Source of the DNA: Aeromonas allosaccharophila
Lineage (GTDB): Bacteria > Pseudomonadota > Gammaproteobacteria > Enterobacterales > Aeromonadaceae
Direction: 5' to 3'
Assembly: GCF_000819685.1 (NCBI RefSeq)
Contig: NZ_CDBR01000005.1
Location: 62,001 to 126,000 of the forward strand
DNA: 64,000 nucleotides
Below are positions 53,292-62,991 of the stretch, in pieces (positions within the stretch are counted from its first letter, which is position 1; each line of letters starts with the position of its first letter). The notes beneath the pieces were generated by a model. It was not told where the DNA came from. It was given only the letters and a program-made list of their open reading frames with translations, and searched no databases. Both the position numbers and the translations under genes were made by a program.

Positions 53292-54386
53292 ATGACACCG
53301 CAGCAAAAATACCAGCAGGATCTGCTGCGCCCCGGCTTTGTGGCCGACCCCGCGCAGAGGATGGCCATTAGCAGGCTGGAGCGACTGTATCAGGATTTGC
53401 TACGGCGCCCGACTCCGACCAGATCTCGAGGGCTGCTGGGTTGGCTGCAAAAGCCCAAGCCGCCGGAGCCGGTCCTAGGTATCTATATGTGGGGCGGAGT
53501 GGGCCGAGGCAAGACCTGGCTGATGGATACTTTTTTTGACAGCCTGCCGGGGACGCGCAAGATGCGCAGCCATTTCCACCGCTTCATGCACCGCATTCAC
53601 GATGAACTGCAGGGGCTGAGCGGGCAGTCCGATCCGCTCAAGCTGGTGGCCAGCAAGCTTGCCAGCGAGACAGACATCATCTGTTTCGACGAGTTTTTTG
53701 TCTCAGACATCACCGACGCCATGCTGCTGGGCACACTGTTTCAGGAGCTGTTTGGTCACGGTGTCGTATTGGTTGCAACCTCAAATATCCCGCCGCAGGA
53801 TCTTTATCGCAACGGGCTGCAGCGAGCCCGTTTTTTGCCTGCTATCGAGCTTATCGAGCGCCATTGCGAGGTACTTAACGTGGATGGCGGTATCGACTAT
53901 CGCCTGCGTACGCTGGAACAAGCCGAGATTTATCACTGCCCGCTGGATTTGCAGGCAAAAGCCAATCTTGACCACTATTTTCAGCAATTAACCGGTGGTC
54001 ACTCGGCTTGCGAGGGGGCATTCGAGGTCAATCATCGTCAGCTGACGTCGCTGGGGATGGGGGAAGGGGTGCTCTATATGGAATTCGAGCAACTTTGCTG
54101 TACTGCCCGCTCCCAGAACGACTATATCGAGCTGGCCAGGCTGTTCCATACCGTTCTGCTGGCCAATGTGCAGCCAATGGGCACAGGCACGGATGACGCG
54201 GCTCGCCGCTTCATCGCCATGGTCGATGAGTTCTACGAACGGCACGTCAAGCTCATCATGTCGGCGGCGGTTCCCATGACAGAACTTTACGGCGAAGGGC
54301 TGCTGAATTTCGAATTCAAACGCTGTCTTTCGCGGCTTCAGGAAATGCAATCGCACGAATACCTTGCCAGAGTGCACCTTCCTTAG
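53292..54386 (+). CDS. zapE: ZapE, cell-division ATPase
   Basis: A 364-residue AFG1-like AAA+ ATPase that acts at the Z-ring under stress. Walker A is GGVGRGKT (residues 68-75), Walker B FDEFFVSDITDAMLLG; the blocks LVATSNIPPQDLYRNGLQRARFLPAI and LSRLQEMQSHEYL at the C-terminus match ZapE. ATG 53292 gives the family N-terminus MTPQQKYQQDL; an upstream in-frame start at 53229 lacks support. It is divergent from zapG and precedes rplM as in E. coli. Confidence 0.94.
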   Translation: MTPQQKYQQDLLRPGFVADPAQRMAISRLERLYQDLLRRPTPTRSRGLLGWLQKPKPPEPVLGIYMWGGVGRGKTWLMDTFFDSLPGTRKMRSHFHRFMHRIHDELQGLSGQSDPLKLVASKLASETDIICFDEFFVSDITDAMLLGTLFQELFGHGVVLVATSNIPPQDLYRNGLQRARFLPAIELIERHCEVLNVDGGIDYRLRTLEQAEIYHCPLDLQAKANLDHYFQQLTGGHSACEGAFEVNHRQLTSLGMGEGVLYMEFEQLCCTARSQNDYIELARLFHTVLLANVQPMGTGTDDAARRFIAMVDEFYERHVKLIMSAAVPMTELYGEGLLNFEFKRCLSRLQEMQSHEYLARVHLP

Positions 54387-54498
54387 TCACAATACCGCGC
54401 CTGCCAGTCGGATGGGCATCTGCGGCAGGTAGGGCCGGGCGACATTTGCTAGCTTCATGGCAGTGAAATTAGCAGGTGATATTTAAGGCAACTTCACT

Positions 54499-54504
54499 TA
54501 TAAT
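54499..54504 (+). promoter_or_regulatory. rplM: -10-like element of the rplM-rpsI operon
   Basis: TATAAT with no good -35 at 17 bases. It would give a leader of about 140 bases containing GCTGTC-gataa-GACAGC and other hairpins, in which autogenous control by L13 is possible. Confidence 0.4.
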
Positions 54505-54652
54505 CGCCCGGCCCACGTTACAGCTGTCGATAAGACAGCAACACTTTAAGCTTTACTTGTATTCGAAGGGGTACAGGTAGGCCATCGTTTGTTGTTTGTG
54601 GGAGAGCCCCCATAAGCAATTGGGTCTGTAACAGGTAATTGGGTTTAACTTA
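54505..54652 (+). other. Leader region of rplM-rpsI
   Basis: Roughly 140 bases from the presumed start to rplM. A 6-bp hairpin GCTGTC/GACAGC lies at about 54522-54538 and a GGGAGAGCCCCC element near 54600. In E. coli L13 regulates its own operon through the leader; whether this leader acts so is inference. No strong Shine-Dalgarno precedes the rplM ATG. Confidence 0.35.
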
Positions 54653-55081
54653 ATGAAAACTTTCGTTGCCAAGCCAGAAACCGTAAAACGTGACTGGTAC
54701 ATTGTGGACGCAGAAGGTAAAACTCTGGGTCGTATCGCAACCGAGATTGCTGCTCGTCTGCGTGGTAAGCACAAAGCTGAATACACTCCGCACGTTGACA
54801 CCGGTGATTACATCATCGTTGTAAACGCTGAGAAGGTACACGTAACCGGTAAGAAATTTACCGACAAAATGTACCACGCTCACTCCGGTTTCCCGGGTGG
54901 TATCAAGTCAATCAGCTTCGACAAGCTGATTCAGCGTAAACCGGAAATGGTAATCGAAGCAGCCGTCAAAGGCATGCTGCCGAAAGGTCCTCTGGGCCGT
55001 GCCATGTTCCGTAAACTGAAAGTTTACGCAGGCGCCGAGCATGCTCATGCTGCTCAGCAACCTCAAGTACTGGATATCTAA
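54653..55081 (+). CDS. rplM: 50S ribosomal protein L13
   Basis: A 142-residue protein, full-length, beginning [20 protein letters not shown] and containing [17 protein letters not shown] and [20 protein letters not shown]. It is an early-assembly protein of the large subunit. Codon use is markedly biased, as for highly expressed genes. It is followed after 15 bases by rpsI, the universal L13-S9 pair. Confidence 0.98.
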   Translation: MKTFVAKPETVKRDWYIVDAEGKTLGRIATEIAARLRGKHKAEYTPHVDTGDYIIVVNAEKVHVTGKKFTDKMYHAHSGFPGGIKSISFDKLIQRKPEMVIEAAVKGMLPKGPLGRAMFRKLKVYAGAEHAHAAQQPQVLDI

Positions 55082-55489
<408 letters not shown>

Positions 55490-55520
55490 TTCGCTTTTGG
55501 TACTCACTCTTTCGAGTGTC

Positions 55521-55551
55521 AAAAAAGCCTGGCAGCCGCTAGGCTTTTTTT
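55521..55551 (+). terminator. Intrinsic terminator of rplM-rpsI
   Basis: A 10-bp stem AAAAAAGCCT / AGGCTTTTTT with a GC-rich loop and T tail, 31 bases after the rpsI stop. Confidence 0.9.
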
Positions 55552-55784
55552 ATTGGTAATATTACCGACATCAATGCTAACCACGCGTCACAAAAGACAA
55601 AAAATTGTTTCTTTATTGTTTTCATTGCTCACCGCTCTTTCTTGTCAAGTTGTTATCTTTTCTTTAAAATTTCCCCTGTTTTCTGTGGCAATTGTAAATC
55701 CAGCTTCCGCCGCTGTTGTCACGGGAAAAATGGGGAACAGGGACACTATAAGAATGTGCGGAGTCCACATGGGAGAGTTTTTGG

Positions 55785-56375
55785 ATGAGCAATGCGCCAG
55801 TTGATACCGGTCGCCGCAGATTTCTTACCTGGTCAACGGTTGCCGTTGGTGGGGTAGGAGCTGCGTTTACCGCAGTGCCGTTTATAAAGTCATGGAATCC
55901 GAGTGCCAAGGCCAAAGCAGCCGGGGCGCCGGTTGAAGTCGATATCAGCAAGTTGGAACCGGGTCAGCTCATCCGTGTCGAGTGGCGAGGCAAGCCTGTC
56001 TGGGTGGTGAAACGCACCAAACAGACGCTGGATGCCTTGGCCGCCCATGATGACAAGCTGCGGGATCCCTCATCTGAAGAGCCGCAGCAGCCTGACTATG
56101 CCCATAACGGGTACAGATCGATCAAGCCCGAGATATTTGTCGCGGTCGGTATTTGCACCCACCTTGGGTGTTCACCTTCCTATCTGCCTGACAGCTTTGG
56201 CGAGCAGGTGCAGGGCGTCACGTCCGGCTTCTTCTGCCCGTGTCATGGCTCCAAGTTCGACATGGCCGGCCGTGTGTTCCAGGGGGTGCCTGCACCGCTG
56301 AACCTGGTCATTCCGCCCTATCAATTCATTAATGACACCACCATTCAGGTCGGTGCCGATGGCAAGGAGGCCTGA
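55785..56375 (+). CDS. petA: Ubiquinol-cytochrome c reductase iron-sulfur (Rieske) subunit
   Basis: A 196-residue subunit of the cytochrome bc1 complex. A twin-arginine-like start (DTGRRRFLTW) leads into one membrane helix (about residues 15-36). The 2Fe-2S ligands are in C124-T-H126-L-G-C129 and C151-P-C-H154-G-S. It takes electrons from ubiquinol and passes them to cytochrome c1. GGGAGAG precedes the ATG. It is the first gene of petABC; petB follows two bases after its stop. Confidence 0.96.
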   Translation: MSNAPVDTGRRRFLTWSTVAVGGVGAAFTAVPFIKSWNPSAKAKAAGAPVEVDISKLEPGQLIRVEWRGKPVWVVKRTKQTLDALAAHDDKLRDPSSEEPQQPDYAHNGYRSIKPEIFVAVGICTHLGCSPSYLPDSFGEQVQGVTSGFFCPCHGSKFDMAGRVFQGVPAPLNLVIPPYQFINDTTIQVGADGKEA

Positions 56376-56377
56376 CC

Positions 56378-57595
56378 ATGTTGAGTAAACTGATGGGCTG
56401 GATCGATTATCGATTCCCGCTCACGGCCATGTACAACGACCATATGGCCAAGTATCCGGCACCGAAGAACCTGAACTTCTGGTACTTCTTCGGCTCGCTG
56501 GCCATGCTGGTGCTGGTCAACCAGATCATCACCGGTATCTGGTTGACCATGAACTACAACCCCTCCGCGGAAGGTGCGTTTGCCTCCGTGGAGTACATCA
56601 TGCGCGATGTGGAGTACGGCTGGCTGCTGCGTTACATGCACTCAACCGGCGCGTCTGCATTCTTCATTGTGGTTTACATGCACATGTTCCGCGGCATGAT
56701 CTATGGCTCTTATCAGAAGCCTCGTGAACTGCTGTGGATCTTCGGCATGCTGATCTTCCTGGTGCTGATGGCGGAAGCCTTCATGGGCTACTTGCTGCCC
56801 TGGGGCCAGATGTCATTCTGGGGTGCCCAGGTCATCATCTCGCTGTTTGGCGCCATTCCGGTCATCGGTGACGATCTGACCCTGTGGATCCGTGGTGACT
56901 ACGTCATCTCCGGTGCGACCCTGAACCGCTTCTTCGCGCTGCATGTCATCGCGTTGCCGCTGGTGTTGGTGATGCTGGTTGCCATGCACATTCTGGCGTT
57001 GCATGAGGTGGGGTCCAACAACCCGGATGGCATCGACATCAAGAAGCACAAGGACGAAAACGGCTGGCCGCTGGATGCAGTAGCGTTTCACCCTTACTTC
57101 ACCGTCAAGGATATGATCGGTGTGGCGGGCTTCCTGTTCTTCTTCTGCGCCATCATCTTCTTCAAGCCGGATATGTGGGGTTACTTCCTCGAGAAGCCGA
57201 ACTTTGAAGTGGCCAACGGGCTTAAGACCCCGGCGCATATTGCGCCTGTGTGGTACTTCACGCCGTTCTACGCCATTTTGCGGGCGGTGCCGGACAAGCT
57301 GCTTGGCGTCATCATGATGGGCCTCTCCATTGTGGTGCTGTTCCTGCTGCCGTGGCTGGATCGCTGCAAGGTGCGCTCGGTGCGTTATCGCAGCAAGCTG
57401 CACAAGTTGAATATTGCCCAGTTTGTGGTGTGCTTCGTGATTCTGGGGATCCTCGGGGTGCTGCCGTCGACGCCGACTCTGACGCTGATTGCCCAAATTT
57501 GTACCTTGGGTTATTTCGGGTTCTTCGTCCTGCTGTTCTTCTATAGCAAGAATGAAAGCACCAAGCCGCTGCCGGAGAGGGTGACATTTAAATGA
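56378..57595 (+). CDS. petB: Cytochrome b of the bc1 complex
   Basis: A 405-residue inner-membrane cytochrome with eight or more membrane helices and two haem b groups. The haem-bearing histidines lie in RYMHSTGASAFFIVVYMHMFRGM and in the helix VIALPLVLVMLVAMHILALHEVG. The Qo-site block is PVWYFTPFYAILRAVP (the PEWY-type element, here PVWY). The stop overlaps petC by ATGA. The single long form, not split into b6 and subunit IV, is typical of proteobacteria. Confidence 0.97.
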   Translation: MLSKLMGWIDYRFPLTAMYNDHMAKYPAPKNLNFWYFFGSLAMLVLVNQIITGIWLTMNYNPSAEGAFASVEYIMRDVEYGWLLRYMHSTGASAFFIVVYMHMFRGMIYGSYQKPRELLWIFGMLIFLVLMAEAFMGYLLPWGQMSFWGAQVIISLFGAIPVIGDDLTLWIRGDYVISGATLNRFFALHVIALPLVLVMLVAMHILALHEVGSNNPDGIDIKKHKDENGWPLDAVAFHPYFTVKDMIGVAGFLFFFCAIIFFKPDMWGYFLEKPNFEVANGLKTPAHIAPVWYFTPFYAILRAVPDKLLGVIMMGLSIVVLFLLPWLDRCKVRSVRYRSKLHKLNIAQFVVCFVILGILGVLPSTPTLTLIAQICTLGYFGFFVLLFFYSKNESTKPLPERVTFK

Positions 57596-58326
57596 AAAGA
57601 ATAATATTTGCAGTGCTGACCCTGCTGCCGTCACTGGTGTTTGCCAATACCGGAGCCGTGCATCTGGACAAGGCCAACTATGACCTGAGCGACAAGGCTT
57701 CTCTGCAGCGTGGCGCCGCCACCTTCATGAACTACTGCTTTGGTTGCCACAGTACCCAGTACCAGCGTTACAACCGGGTGGCAGAGGATCTGGGGATCCC
57801 GGCCGATCTGATGGCTGACAATCTGATCGTCAATGGCGCCAAGATTGGTGACCTGATGGAAAACTCTGTCTCGGAGAAGGATGCCGCCAAGTGGTTTGGT
57901 GCGCCGCCTCCTGATCTGACGCTGGTTGCCCGGGTGCGTGGTGCAGACTGGATCTACACCTATCTGCGCTCCTTCTATGTGGATGAAACCCGTCCGTTCG
58001 GGGTGAACAACGCCGTATTCCCGTCCGTGGGCATGCCCCATGTACTGGAGCCGTTGCAGGGAACCCCCCGTGCCGAGTTTGCCACTCACACGGTCGATGG
58101 CGTGGAAACCCATCAGGTTGTCAGCATCAAATCTGACGGCAATGGTGAAATGAATAACGAAGAGTATGATCAGACGGTGCTGGATCTGGTAAACTTCTTG
58201 GTCTACTCGGCTGAACCGGTACAACAGGAGCGTGAACGTATGGGCTTCTGGGTGCTTGGCTTCATCGTGATCTTCTTCATCTTCACTGTGCTGTTGAAGA
58301 AGGAATTCTGGCGCGACGTTCACTAA
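57592..58326 (+). CDS. petC: Cytochrome c1 of the bc1 complex
   Basis: A 244-residue protein with a signal peptide (residues 1-18, ending VFA), a haem c site C49-F-G-C52-H53, a methionine ligand region near FPSVGMPHVLEPLQG and a C-terminal membrane anchor (FWVLGFIVIFFIFTVLLKKEFW). It hands electrons from the Rieske centre to soluble cytochrome c. It overlaps petB by four bases and is followed by a terminator before sspA. Confidence 0.96.
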   Translation: MKRIIFAVLTLLPSLVFANTGAVHLDKANYDLSDKASLQRGAATFMNYCFGCHSTQYQRYNRVAEDLGIPADLMADNLIVNGAKIGDLMENSVSEKDAAKWFGAPPPDLTLVARVRGADWIYTYLRSFYVDETRPFGVNNAVFPSVGMPHVLEPLQGTPRAEFATHTVDGVETHQVVSIKSDGNGEMNNEEYDQTVLDLVNFLVYSAEPVQQERERMGFWVLGFIVIFFIFTVLLKKEFWRDVH

Positions 58327-58352
58327 GCGACCAGATACGGGTAATATAATGC

Positions 58353-58397
58353 ACGGCAATGAAGACCAAGATGCTTCATTGCCGTTTCTGCTTTTTT
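58353..58397 (+). terminator. Terminator of petABC before sspA
   Basis: A 12-bp stem ACGGCAATGAAG / CTTCATTGCCGT with a 9-base loop, then TTCTGCTTTTTT. TATAAT at 58345-58350 just before it might be the sspA -10, which would place the hairpin at the 5' end of the sspA message. Confidence 0.7.
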
Positions 58398-58413
58398 ATG
58401 ACGGGAGGGTTCA

Positions 58414-59043
58414 ATGGCTGTAGCTGCCAATAAGCGTTCGGTAATGACGCTGTTTTCCGGTGCCAACGATATGTTCAGCCATCAGGTGCGTATTGTCCTG
58501 GCGGAGAAGGGTGTTAGCGTGGATATCTGCCAGGTTGACCCAGCCAATCTGCCGGATGAGCTGGCCGAGCTGAACCCGTACAACTCTGTACCGACTCTGG
58601 TGGATCGTGAGCTGGCACTCTATACCTCACGCATCATCATGGAGTATCTGGATGAGCGCTTCCCGCATCCGCCCCTGATGCCTGTTTACCCGGTTGCTCG
58701 TGGTAACAGCCGTCTGATGATGCACCGCATCGAGCTGGACTGGTACTCCCTGGCCGACAAGATCATGGCCGGTACCGATGCTGAAGCGGCACGCAACGAA
58801 CTGCGTGACAACCTGCTGGCCATTGCGCCGATCTTCGGTGAAATGCCCTATTTCATGAGCGAAGAGTTTGGTCTGGTGGATTGCTACATGGCTCCGCTGC
58901 TGTGGCGTCTGCCGAGCCTGGGCATCGACCTGACCGGTCGTGGTGCCAAAGAGCTGAAGGCCTACATGGTTCGTCTGTTCGAGCGTGAATCCTTCCAGGC
59001 CTCTCTGACCGAAGCCGAGCGCGAGATCCGTTCTGGCGTATGA
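58414..59043 (+). CDS. sspA: Stringent starvation protein A
   Basis: A 209-residue glutathione-transferase-fold protein that binds RNA polymerase and modulates stationary-phase and acid-stress transcription. The start [28 protein letters not shown] and the block [31 protein letters not shown] are typical. SspA lacks GST activity. It overlaps sspB by ATGA, forming the usual sspAB pair. Confidence 0.96.
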   Translation: MAVAANKRSVMTLFSGANDMFSHQVRIVLAEKGVSVDICQVDPANLPDELAELNPYNSVPTLVDRELALYTSRIIMEYLDERFPHPPLMPVYPVARGNSRLMMHRIELDWYSLADKIMAGTDAEAARNELRDNLLAIAPIFGEMPYFMSEEFGLVDCYMAPLLWRLPSLGIDLTGRGAKELKAYMVRLFERESFQASLTEAEREIRSGV

Positions 59044-59465
59044 GCATGGAACCGACAATGACACCGAGCCGCCCGTACCTGTTACGGGCGTTCTTTGACT
59101 GGTTGCTGGACAATGACCTGACCCCCCATCTGGTGGTCAACGTCAACATTCCCCATGTGATGGTGCCGATGCAGTTTGCCCAGGATGGGCAGATAGTGCT
59201 GAACATCGCGCCTCGTGCCGTGATGCAATTTCATATGGATAATGAGGCCATCAGCTTCAGCGCACGCTTTGGCGGGGTATCCCAGCAGGTCTATATCCCG
59301 ATGGCGGCCGTACTGGCTATCCATGCCCGGGAGAATGGCGTGGGCACCATGTTCCCGCCCGAACCGGGTTACGACATCTGGCTGGAACAGGCCGAAGCGC
59401 CGGTGGAGCCTGAGCCGGAACCGCCGCGCCCCAGCGGTCGTCCGACCCTGAAGGTCATCAAATAA
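59040..59465 (+). CDS. sspB: SspB, ClpXP adaptor for ssrA-tagged proteins
   Basis: A 141-residue adaptor that delivers ssrA-tagged and other substrates to ClpXP. The folded N-terminal domain includes [36 protein letters not shown] and [13 protein letters not shown]. An acidic, proline-rich linker leads to the C-terminal ClpX-binding tail RPTLKVIK. It overlaps sspA by four bases; a bidirectional terminator follows. Confidence 0.95.
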   Translation: MSMEPTMTPSRPYLLRAFFDWLLDNDLTPHLVVNVNIPHVMVPMQFAQDGQIVLNIAPRAVMQFHMDNEAISFSARFGGVSQQVYIPMAAVLAIHARENGVGTMFPPEPGYDIWLEQAEAPVEPEPEPPRPSGRPTLKVIK

Positions 59466-59495
59466 AAAAACGCAGCCGATTGGCTGCGTTTTTTT
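59464..59495. terminator. Bidirectional terminator between sspB and dolP
   Basis: Stem CGCAGCC / GGCTGCG extended by an A7/T7 pair with GATT loop. T runs occur on both strands between convergent genes. Confidence 0.93.
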
Positions 59496-59508
59496 ATGCC
59501 GCGTTGGC

Positions 59509-60087
59509 TTAGTTCTGGGCGAACTCGAAGGCCTTGATCACGCGCTTCACGCCCTCAACGTGGCGAGCAATCTGCACTGCCTGTTCCCCCTCCTGACGCG
59601 TCACCAGACCAATCAGGAACACCTCGCTATTCTCGGTGACCACCTTGACCTTGGTGCTGTCGAAGTTCTTGGTGCCGAACATGTCGGCTTTCACCTTGGA
59701 GGTGATCCAGGAATCATTGCTGCGAGTGGTGAAGCTGGCGGGCTGGCCGAGGCGCAACTCGTTGTAGACGTGGCGGACCCCTTCGATGCGACTGACAATT
59801 TTGCCCGCCTCAATCTTGTAAACGTCAGAAGGTGTCTGGCCGACCAGCAGCACGCGGCCGTTGTTGCTGTAGACGCTGATCTTGCTGGCTGCGCTGAGCG
59901 GTTTATTGTCGGCCAGCAGATTGGCCGCTTTCAGCTCGATGGTCTGGTCATCCCACTGTGCGCCCAGCGTTCGGCGATCGCCAGAGGCCTTGGCTGTCCC
60001 TGCGGCGCCGCCAACAACTACGGCTGCGCAGCCTTGCAGCAGCAGGCTGCTCACCAGCAGACCGAGCAGGATAGTGTGCTTTTTCAT
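59509..60087 (-). CDS. dolP: DolP (YraP), outer-membrane dual-BON lipoprotein
   Basis: A 192-residue lipoprotein with lipobox LLLQGC (lipidated C20) and two BON domains (about residues 48-115 and 125-190; KISVYSNNGRVLLVGQTP and KVVTENSEVFLIGLVT). In E. coli DolP sits at the division site, binds anionic phospholipid and supports BamA. ATG 60087 is chosen because the lipoprotein signal begins there. It is downstream of diaA, the E. coli order. Confidence 0.93.
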   Translation of the reverse strand: MKKHTILLGLLVSSLLLQGCAAVVVGGAAGTAKASGDRRTLGAQWDDQTIELKAANLLADNKPLSAASKISVYSNNGRVLLVGQTPSDVYKIEAGKIVSRIEGVRHVYNELRLGQPASFTTRSNDSWITSKVKADMFGTKNFDSTKVKVVTENSEVFLIGLVTRQEGEQAVQIARHVEGVKRVIKAFEFAQN

Positions 60088-60091
60088 GGTT

Positions 60092-60682
60092 TCAATCTTC
60101 CTGTTGCGGGAAAAGTGTCTGGTCGATGAGATCACACAGGCAGTGCAGGGTCAACAGATTCACTTCCAGAATGCGAGGCCGACGGGCGGATGGCACGCGG
60201 ATCTCCACATCGTTCGGACCGAGCAGACCTGCCATTTCGCCACCGTCCCCCCCGCTTAGCACCACTATGGTCATGTCGCGGGAGAGGGCGGCCTCGGCGG
60301 CCTTGATCAGGCTGCGGCTGTGGCCGGAAGTGGTGATGACCACCAGAATGTCGCCGGGCTGGCCCAGTGCGCGGATCTGCTTGGCGTAGACCTCTTCAAA
60401 ACCGTGATCGGTGGCGATGGCGCTGATGGTCGCCATGTCGGGCGTCAGGGCCATGCCGGGCAGGGAGGGGCGCTGGGTCTCGTAGCAGTTGACCAGCTCG
60501 GAGATGAACAGTTGCGCCAGTGCGGCAGAAGGACCGTTACCGCATGCCAGCACCTTGTGGCCATTGAGCAGGCAGATGGTGATCATCTGGGCTGCGGTAT
60601 GGATGGCATCCGGCAGCGCCTCGGCAGCGGCTATCTTGGTCTGGATGCTTTCGGTGTAGTTCTCTTTGATGCGGTCAGTCAT
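60092..60682 (-). CDS. diaA: DiaA, DnaA initiator-associating protein
   Basis: A 196-residue SIS-domain protein with [26 protein letters not shown] and [20 protein letters not shown]. DiaA binds DnaA and promotes timely initiation at oriC; related GmhA is a sedoheptulose-7-phosphate isomerase. The neighbours yraN, lpoA and dolP favour DiaA. It sits nine bases after the yraN stop. Confidence 0.93.
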   Translation of the reverse strand: MTDRIKENYTESIQTKIAAAEALPDAIHTAAQMITICLLNGHKVLACGNGPSAALAQLFISELVNCYETQRPSLPGMALTPDMATISAIATDHGFEEVYAKQIRALGQPGDILVVITTSGHSRSLIKAAEAALSRDMTIVVLSGGDGGEMAGLLGPNDVEIRVPSARRPRILEVNLLTLHCLCDLIDQTLFPQQED

Positions 60683-60691
60683 AGGGTCCTC

Positions 60692-61084
60692 TTAAAACGC
60701 GTTCTGGATCCAGGCTGGCTGGTCGCCCTCGAACGCAATCACATCGAATCGGCAGGCCTGATTGGCCTCGTTGATGGCATGTTGCTTCAAATAGTGGCGC
60801 GCTGCCAGCATGATCTTGTGCTGTTTGCTGCGGGTGACCGAACTGGCGGCCCCGCCATGGCTGCTTGTGGCCCGGTAGCGCACCTCAACAAACACCAGGG
60901 TCTGGCCCTGGTGCATGATGAGATCTATTTCACCGCCACGACAGCGGTAGTTGCGCGCTACCGGTTGCAGGCCCCGGGCCTGCAACCAGCGTTCAGCGAC
61001 TTGTTCAAAGTGCTGTCCCTTGCTCGTCGGTGAGGGGAACAGGCTCGGCAACTGCTGGCGCATCCGTTTCCATAGTTCCTTCAT
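60692..61084 (-). CDS. yraN: YraN, UPF0102 nuclease-fold protein
   Basis: A 130-residue protein of the UPF0102 family with a PD-(D/E)XK-like core: YRCRGGEIDLIMHQGQTLVFVEVRYR, then VTRSKQHKIMLAARHYL. Biochemical function is not established; a role in DNA processing is suggested by the fold. Its start overlaps the lpoA 3' end by 80 bases in another frame, a longer version of the overlap seen in E. coli. Confidence 0.92.
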   Translation of the reverse strand: MKELWKRMRQQLPSLFPSPTSKGQHFEQVAERWLQARGLQPVARNYRCRGGEIDLIMHQGQTLVFVEVRYRATSSHGGAASSVTRSKQHKIMLAARHYLKQHAINEANQACRFDVIAFEGDQPAWIQNAF

Positions 61085-62912
61085 TGGAGGGCTCCTCCAG
61101 CTGCTGAACGGCGTTCTCGTCGACCAGTTTGCCGTTCTGGTAAGTCCCCCAGCTCAGCATCCGCACGATATTGCCCTGGGCATCCACGCTCAGCTGACCG
61201 CTCATGCCAGCCTGCTGCATGCCACCCACCTTGCGCATCTGCTGCAGGTTCTCTGCCAGGCTGACGGCATCGTAACCCATGGCAAACAGACGCAGCAGGT
61301 CACCCTGAGTCTGCGGCCAGAGCAGGGCGATCTGCTCGCGCTGTTTCTCGTAGCCGCCAAGCAGCAGCGGCATATCGGCGATATGCATGCCGTTGAGCTC
61401 GGAGGCGACCTCGGTGGCGGCGCTGTCGTAGCCACGGGAGCTGGTGTAGATGGGCAGGCTGCCCATCGGATTGACCGAGACATCCACGTAGGGCTTGATC
61501 ATCCGGGTTTCCAGGCTGTTGGCCACCACGTAAACGGCATCGATGCTGCGCGGTGCGGCATCAGAGAGTTGCACCACTTCACCAGCACGGGCGGTAGAGC
61601 GGCCGCTCAGGGCATTCTTGACCATCCCCTGCACTTCGTTGCGGGCACCGAAGGTGGCCACCACTGGCTTATCCTGGCTCAGGGTGGCCCAGCTCTGCTC
61701 GAACGCCTTGATACTGCTGTAACCGATCCGCCCCTGGGCGGCGATCAGCAGCGGTTTGCGGTAGCCCTGTGTGTAAAGGTACTGGGCTGCCTGCGCGGCA
61801 TCTGCGGCGGCAGAGAGGGAGAAGTAGTAGGTGGAATCGTTGACGATCGGCTTGTCCAGCTCGTTGAGCGCCAGCACCGGCACGGTCGGATTGGCCTTGA
61901 GCAGCTCCTCGACCCGGTCTTTCAGCAGCGGGCCGATGATCATGTCCGCCCCTTCCTGAATCGCCTGCTTGTAAAGATCGCCGGTCGACTTGCTCTGGGT
62001 GTCGTAGAAGTTCAGGGTAAATTGTCCCTGATTTTCCTTATAAGACATCAGCATACCGTTGCGGATAGCGGCGCCCTGCGGCTCCAGATTACCGGATAGG
62101 GGCAGCAGCACGGCGATCTGCTGCACCGAGGTGCTGGCAGTGGCCGCCAGATCGCCCAATCCTGCCGGCATATCTTTCTGGGCCGGATGGTTGGGGAAGT
62201 CGCGCTTCCAGCCTGCCAGCTGGCGGGCCAGCAGGTTTGGCTGGGCGCCAAACTCGTTGACCAGTGCCGCCAGTCGCAGCCAACCGGTGGTCACGTCAGG
62301 GGCCGGTGCCTCTTCCAGTGCCTGCAGGGTGGAGGGGGTCATGCTTTTGAGCAACGACCAGATCTGCTGATGGTTGGTCGCCTGCTCGCTCTGATTGAGG
62401 TAGGGCTCCAGTGCAATCAACGACTTGGCTGCGCCAAACTTGTTGTTGATGTCGAGCTGCAGCACCACGCGCTGGCGATACCAATCCTTCTGGGTATCGG
62501 CATCCAGCACCACCTCGGGTTTGCCTTCCAGCAGGATCAGCGCCTGATTGGCGTGGCCCTGCGCCAGCAACAGATGGGCTTGCAGCAGTTGCAGCTGCGC
62601 CTTCTGGGCGGGCTCCTTGGCCTGCTTCTGCAATTGCTGGAACAGTGCCGAGGCCGGTTTGGCTTGGCCCAGCGCCAGATAGCTGCGTGCCGCCAGCATC
62701 TGCCAGGTAAAGGCCTCGGCCGGCTTGGCCGGGTCCACCTGCTCAAGATACCACTGGGCATTCTTGGTCAGATTGGAGAACGCAGAGGGCATGCCTGACT
62801 GCCCTGACGGTTGATTGGGCTCCGACGCACAGGCGGCGAGCAGTACTGCCGCGAGTATGATGCCGAAGAGTCGTGATACACTTAGCTGCTTTGTAACCCG
62901 GTTCAAGTTCAT
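61005..62912 (-). CDS. lpoA: LpoA, outer-membrane lipoprotein activator of PBP1a
   Basis: A 635-residue lipoprotein that reaches from the outer membrane to activate PBP1a. The signal ends LLAAC (lipidated C28). The N-terminal part is TPR-like helices (AARSYLALGQAKPASALFQQL); the C-terminal part is a type-I periplasmic-binding fold (QIAVLLPLSGNLEPQGAAIRNGMLMSYKE). ATG 62912 is preferred for the lipoprotein signal; longer in-frame starts to 63053 would overlap the divergent rsmI gene. It leads the lpoA-yraN-diaA-dolP unit. Confidence 0.93.
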   Translation of the reverse strand: MNLNRVTKQLSVSRLFGIILAAVLLAACASEPNQPSGQSGMPSAFSNLTKNAQWYLEQVDPAKPAEAFTWQMLAARSYLALGQAKPASALFQQLQKQAKEPAQKAQLQLLQAHLLLAQGHANQALILLEGKPEVVLDADTQKDWYRQRVVLQLDINNKFGAAKSLIALEPYLNQSEQATNHQQIWSLLKSMTPSTLQALEEAPAPDVTTGWLRLAALVNEFGAQPNLLARQLAGWKRDFPNHPAQKDMPAGLGDLAATASTSVQQIAVLLPLSGNLEPQGAAIRNGMLMSYKENQGQFTLNFYDTQSKSTGDLYKQAIQEGADMIIGPLLKDRVEELLKANPTVPVLALNELDKPIVNDSTYYFSLSAAADAAQAAQYLYTQGYRKPLLIAAQGRIGYSSIKAFEQSWATLSQDKPVVATFGARNEVQGMVKNALSGRSTARAGEVVQLSDAAPRSIDAVYVVANSLETRMIKPYVDVSVNPMGSLPIYTSSRGYDSAATEVASELNGMHIADMPLLLGGYEKQREQIALLWPQTQGDLLRLFAMGYDAVSLAENLQQMRKVGGMQQAGMSGQLSVDAQGNIVRMLSWGTYQNGKLVDENAVQQLEEPSNEGTMETDAPAVAEPVPLTDEQGTAL

Positions 62913-62991
62913 TCCCCGACCAGTGTTGAAGTTCCCCATAGTGTAAACGGGCCAATATGGCGACACAATTGTCGGGGCACTCGGAGATCCC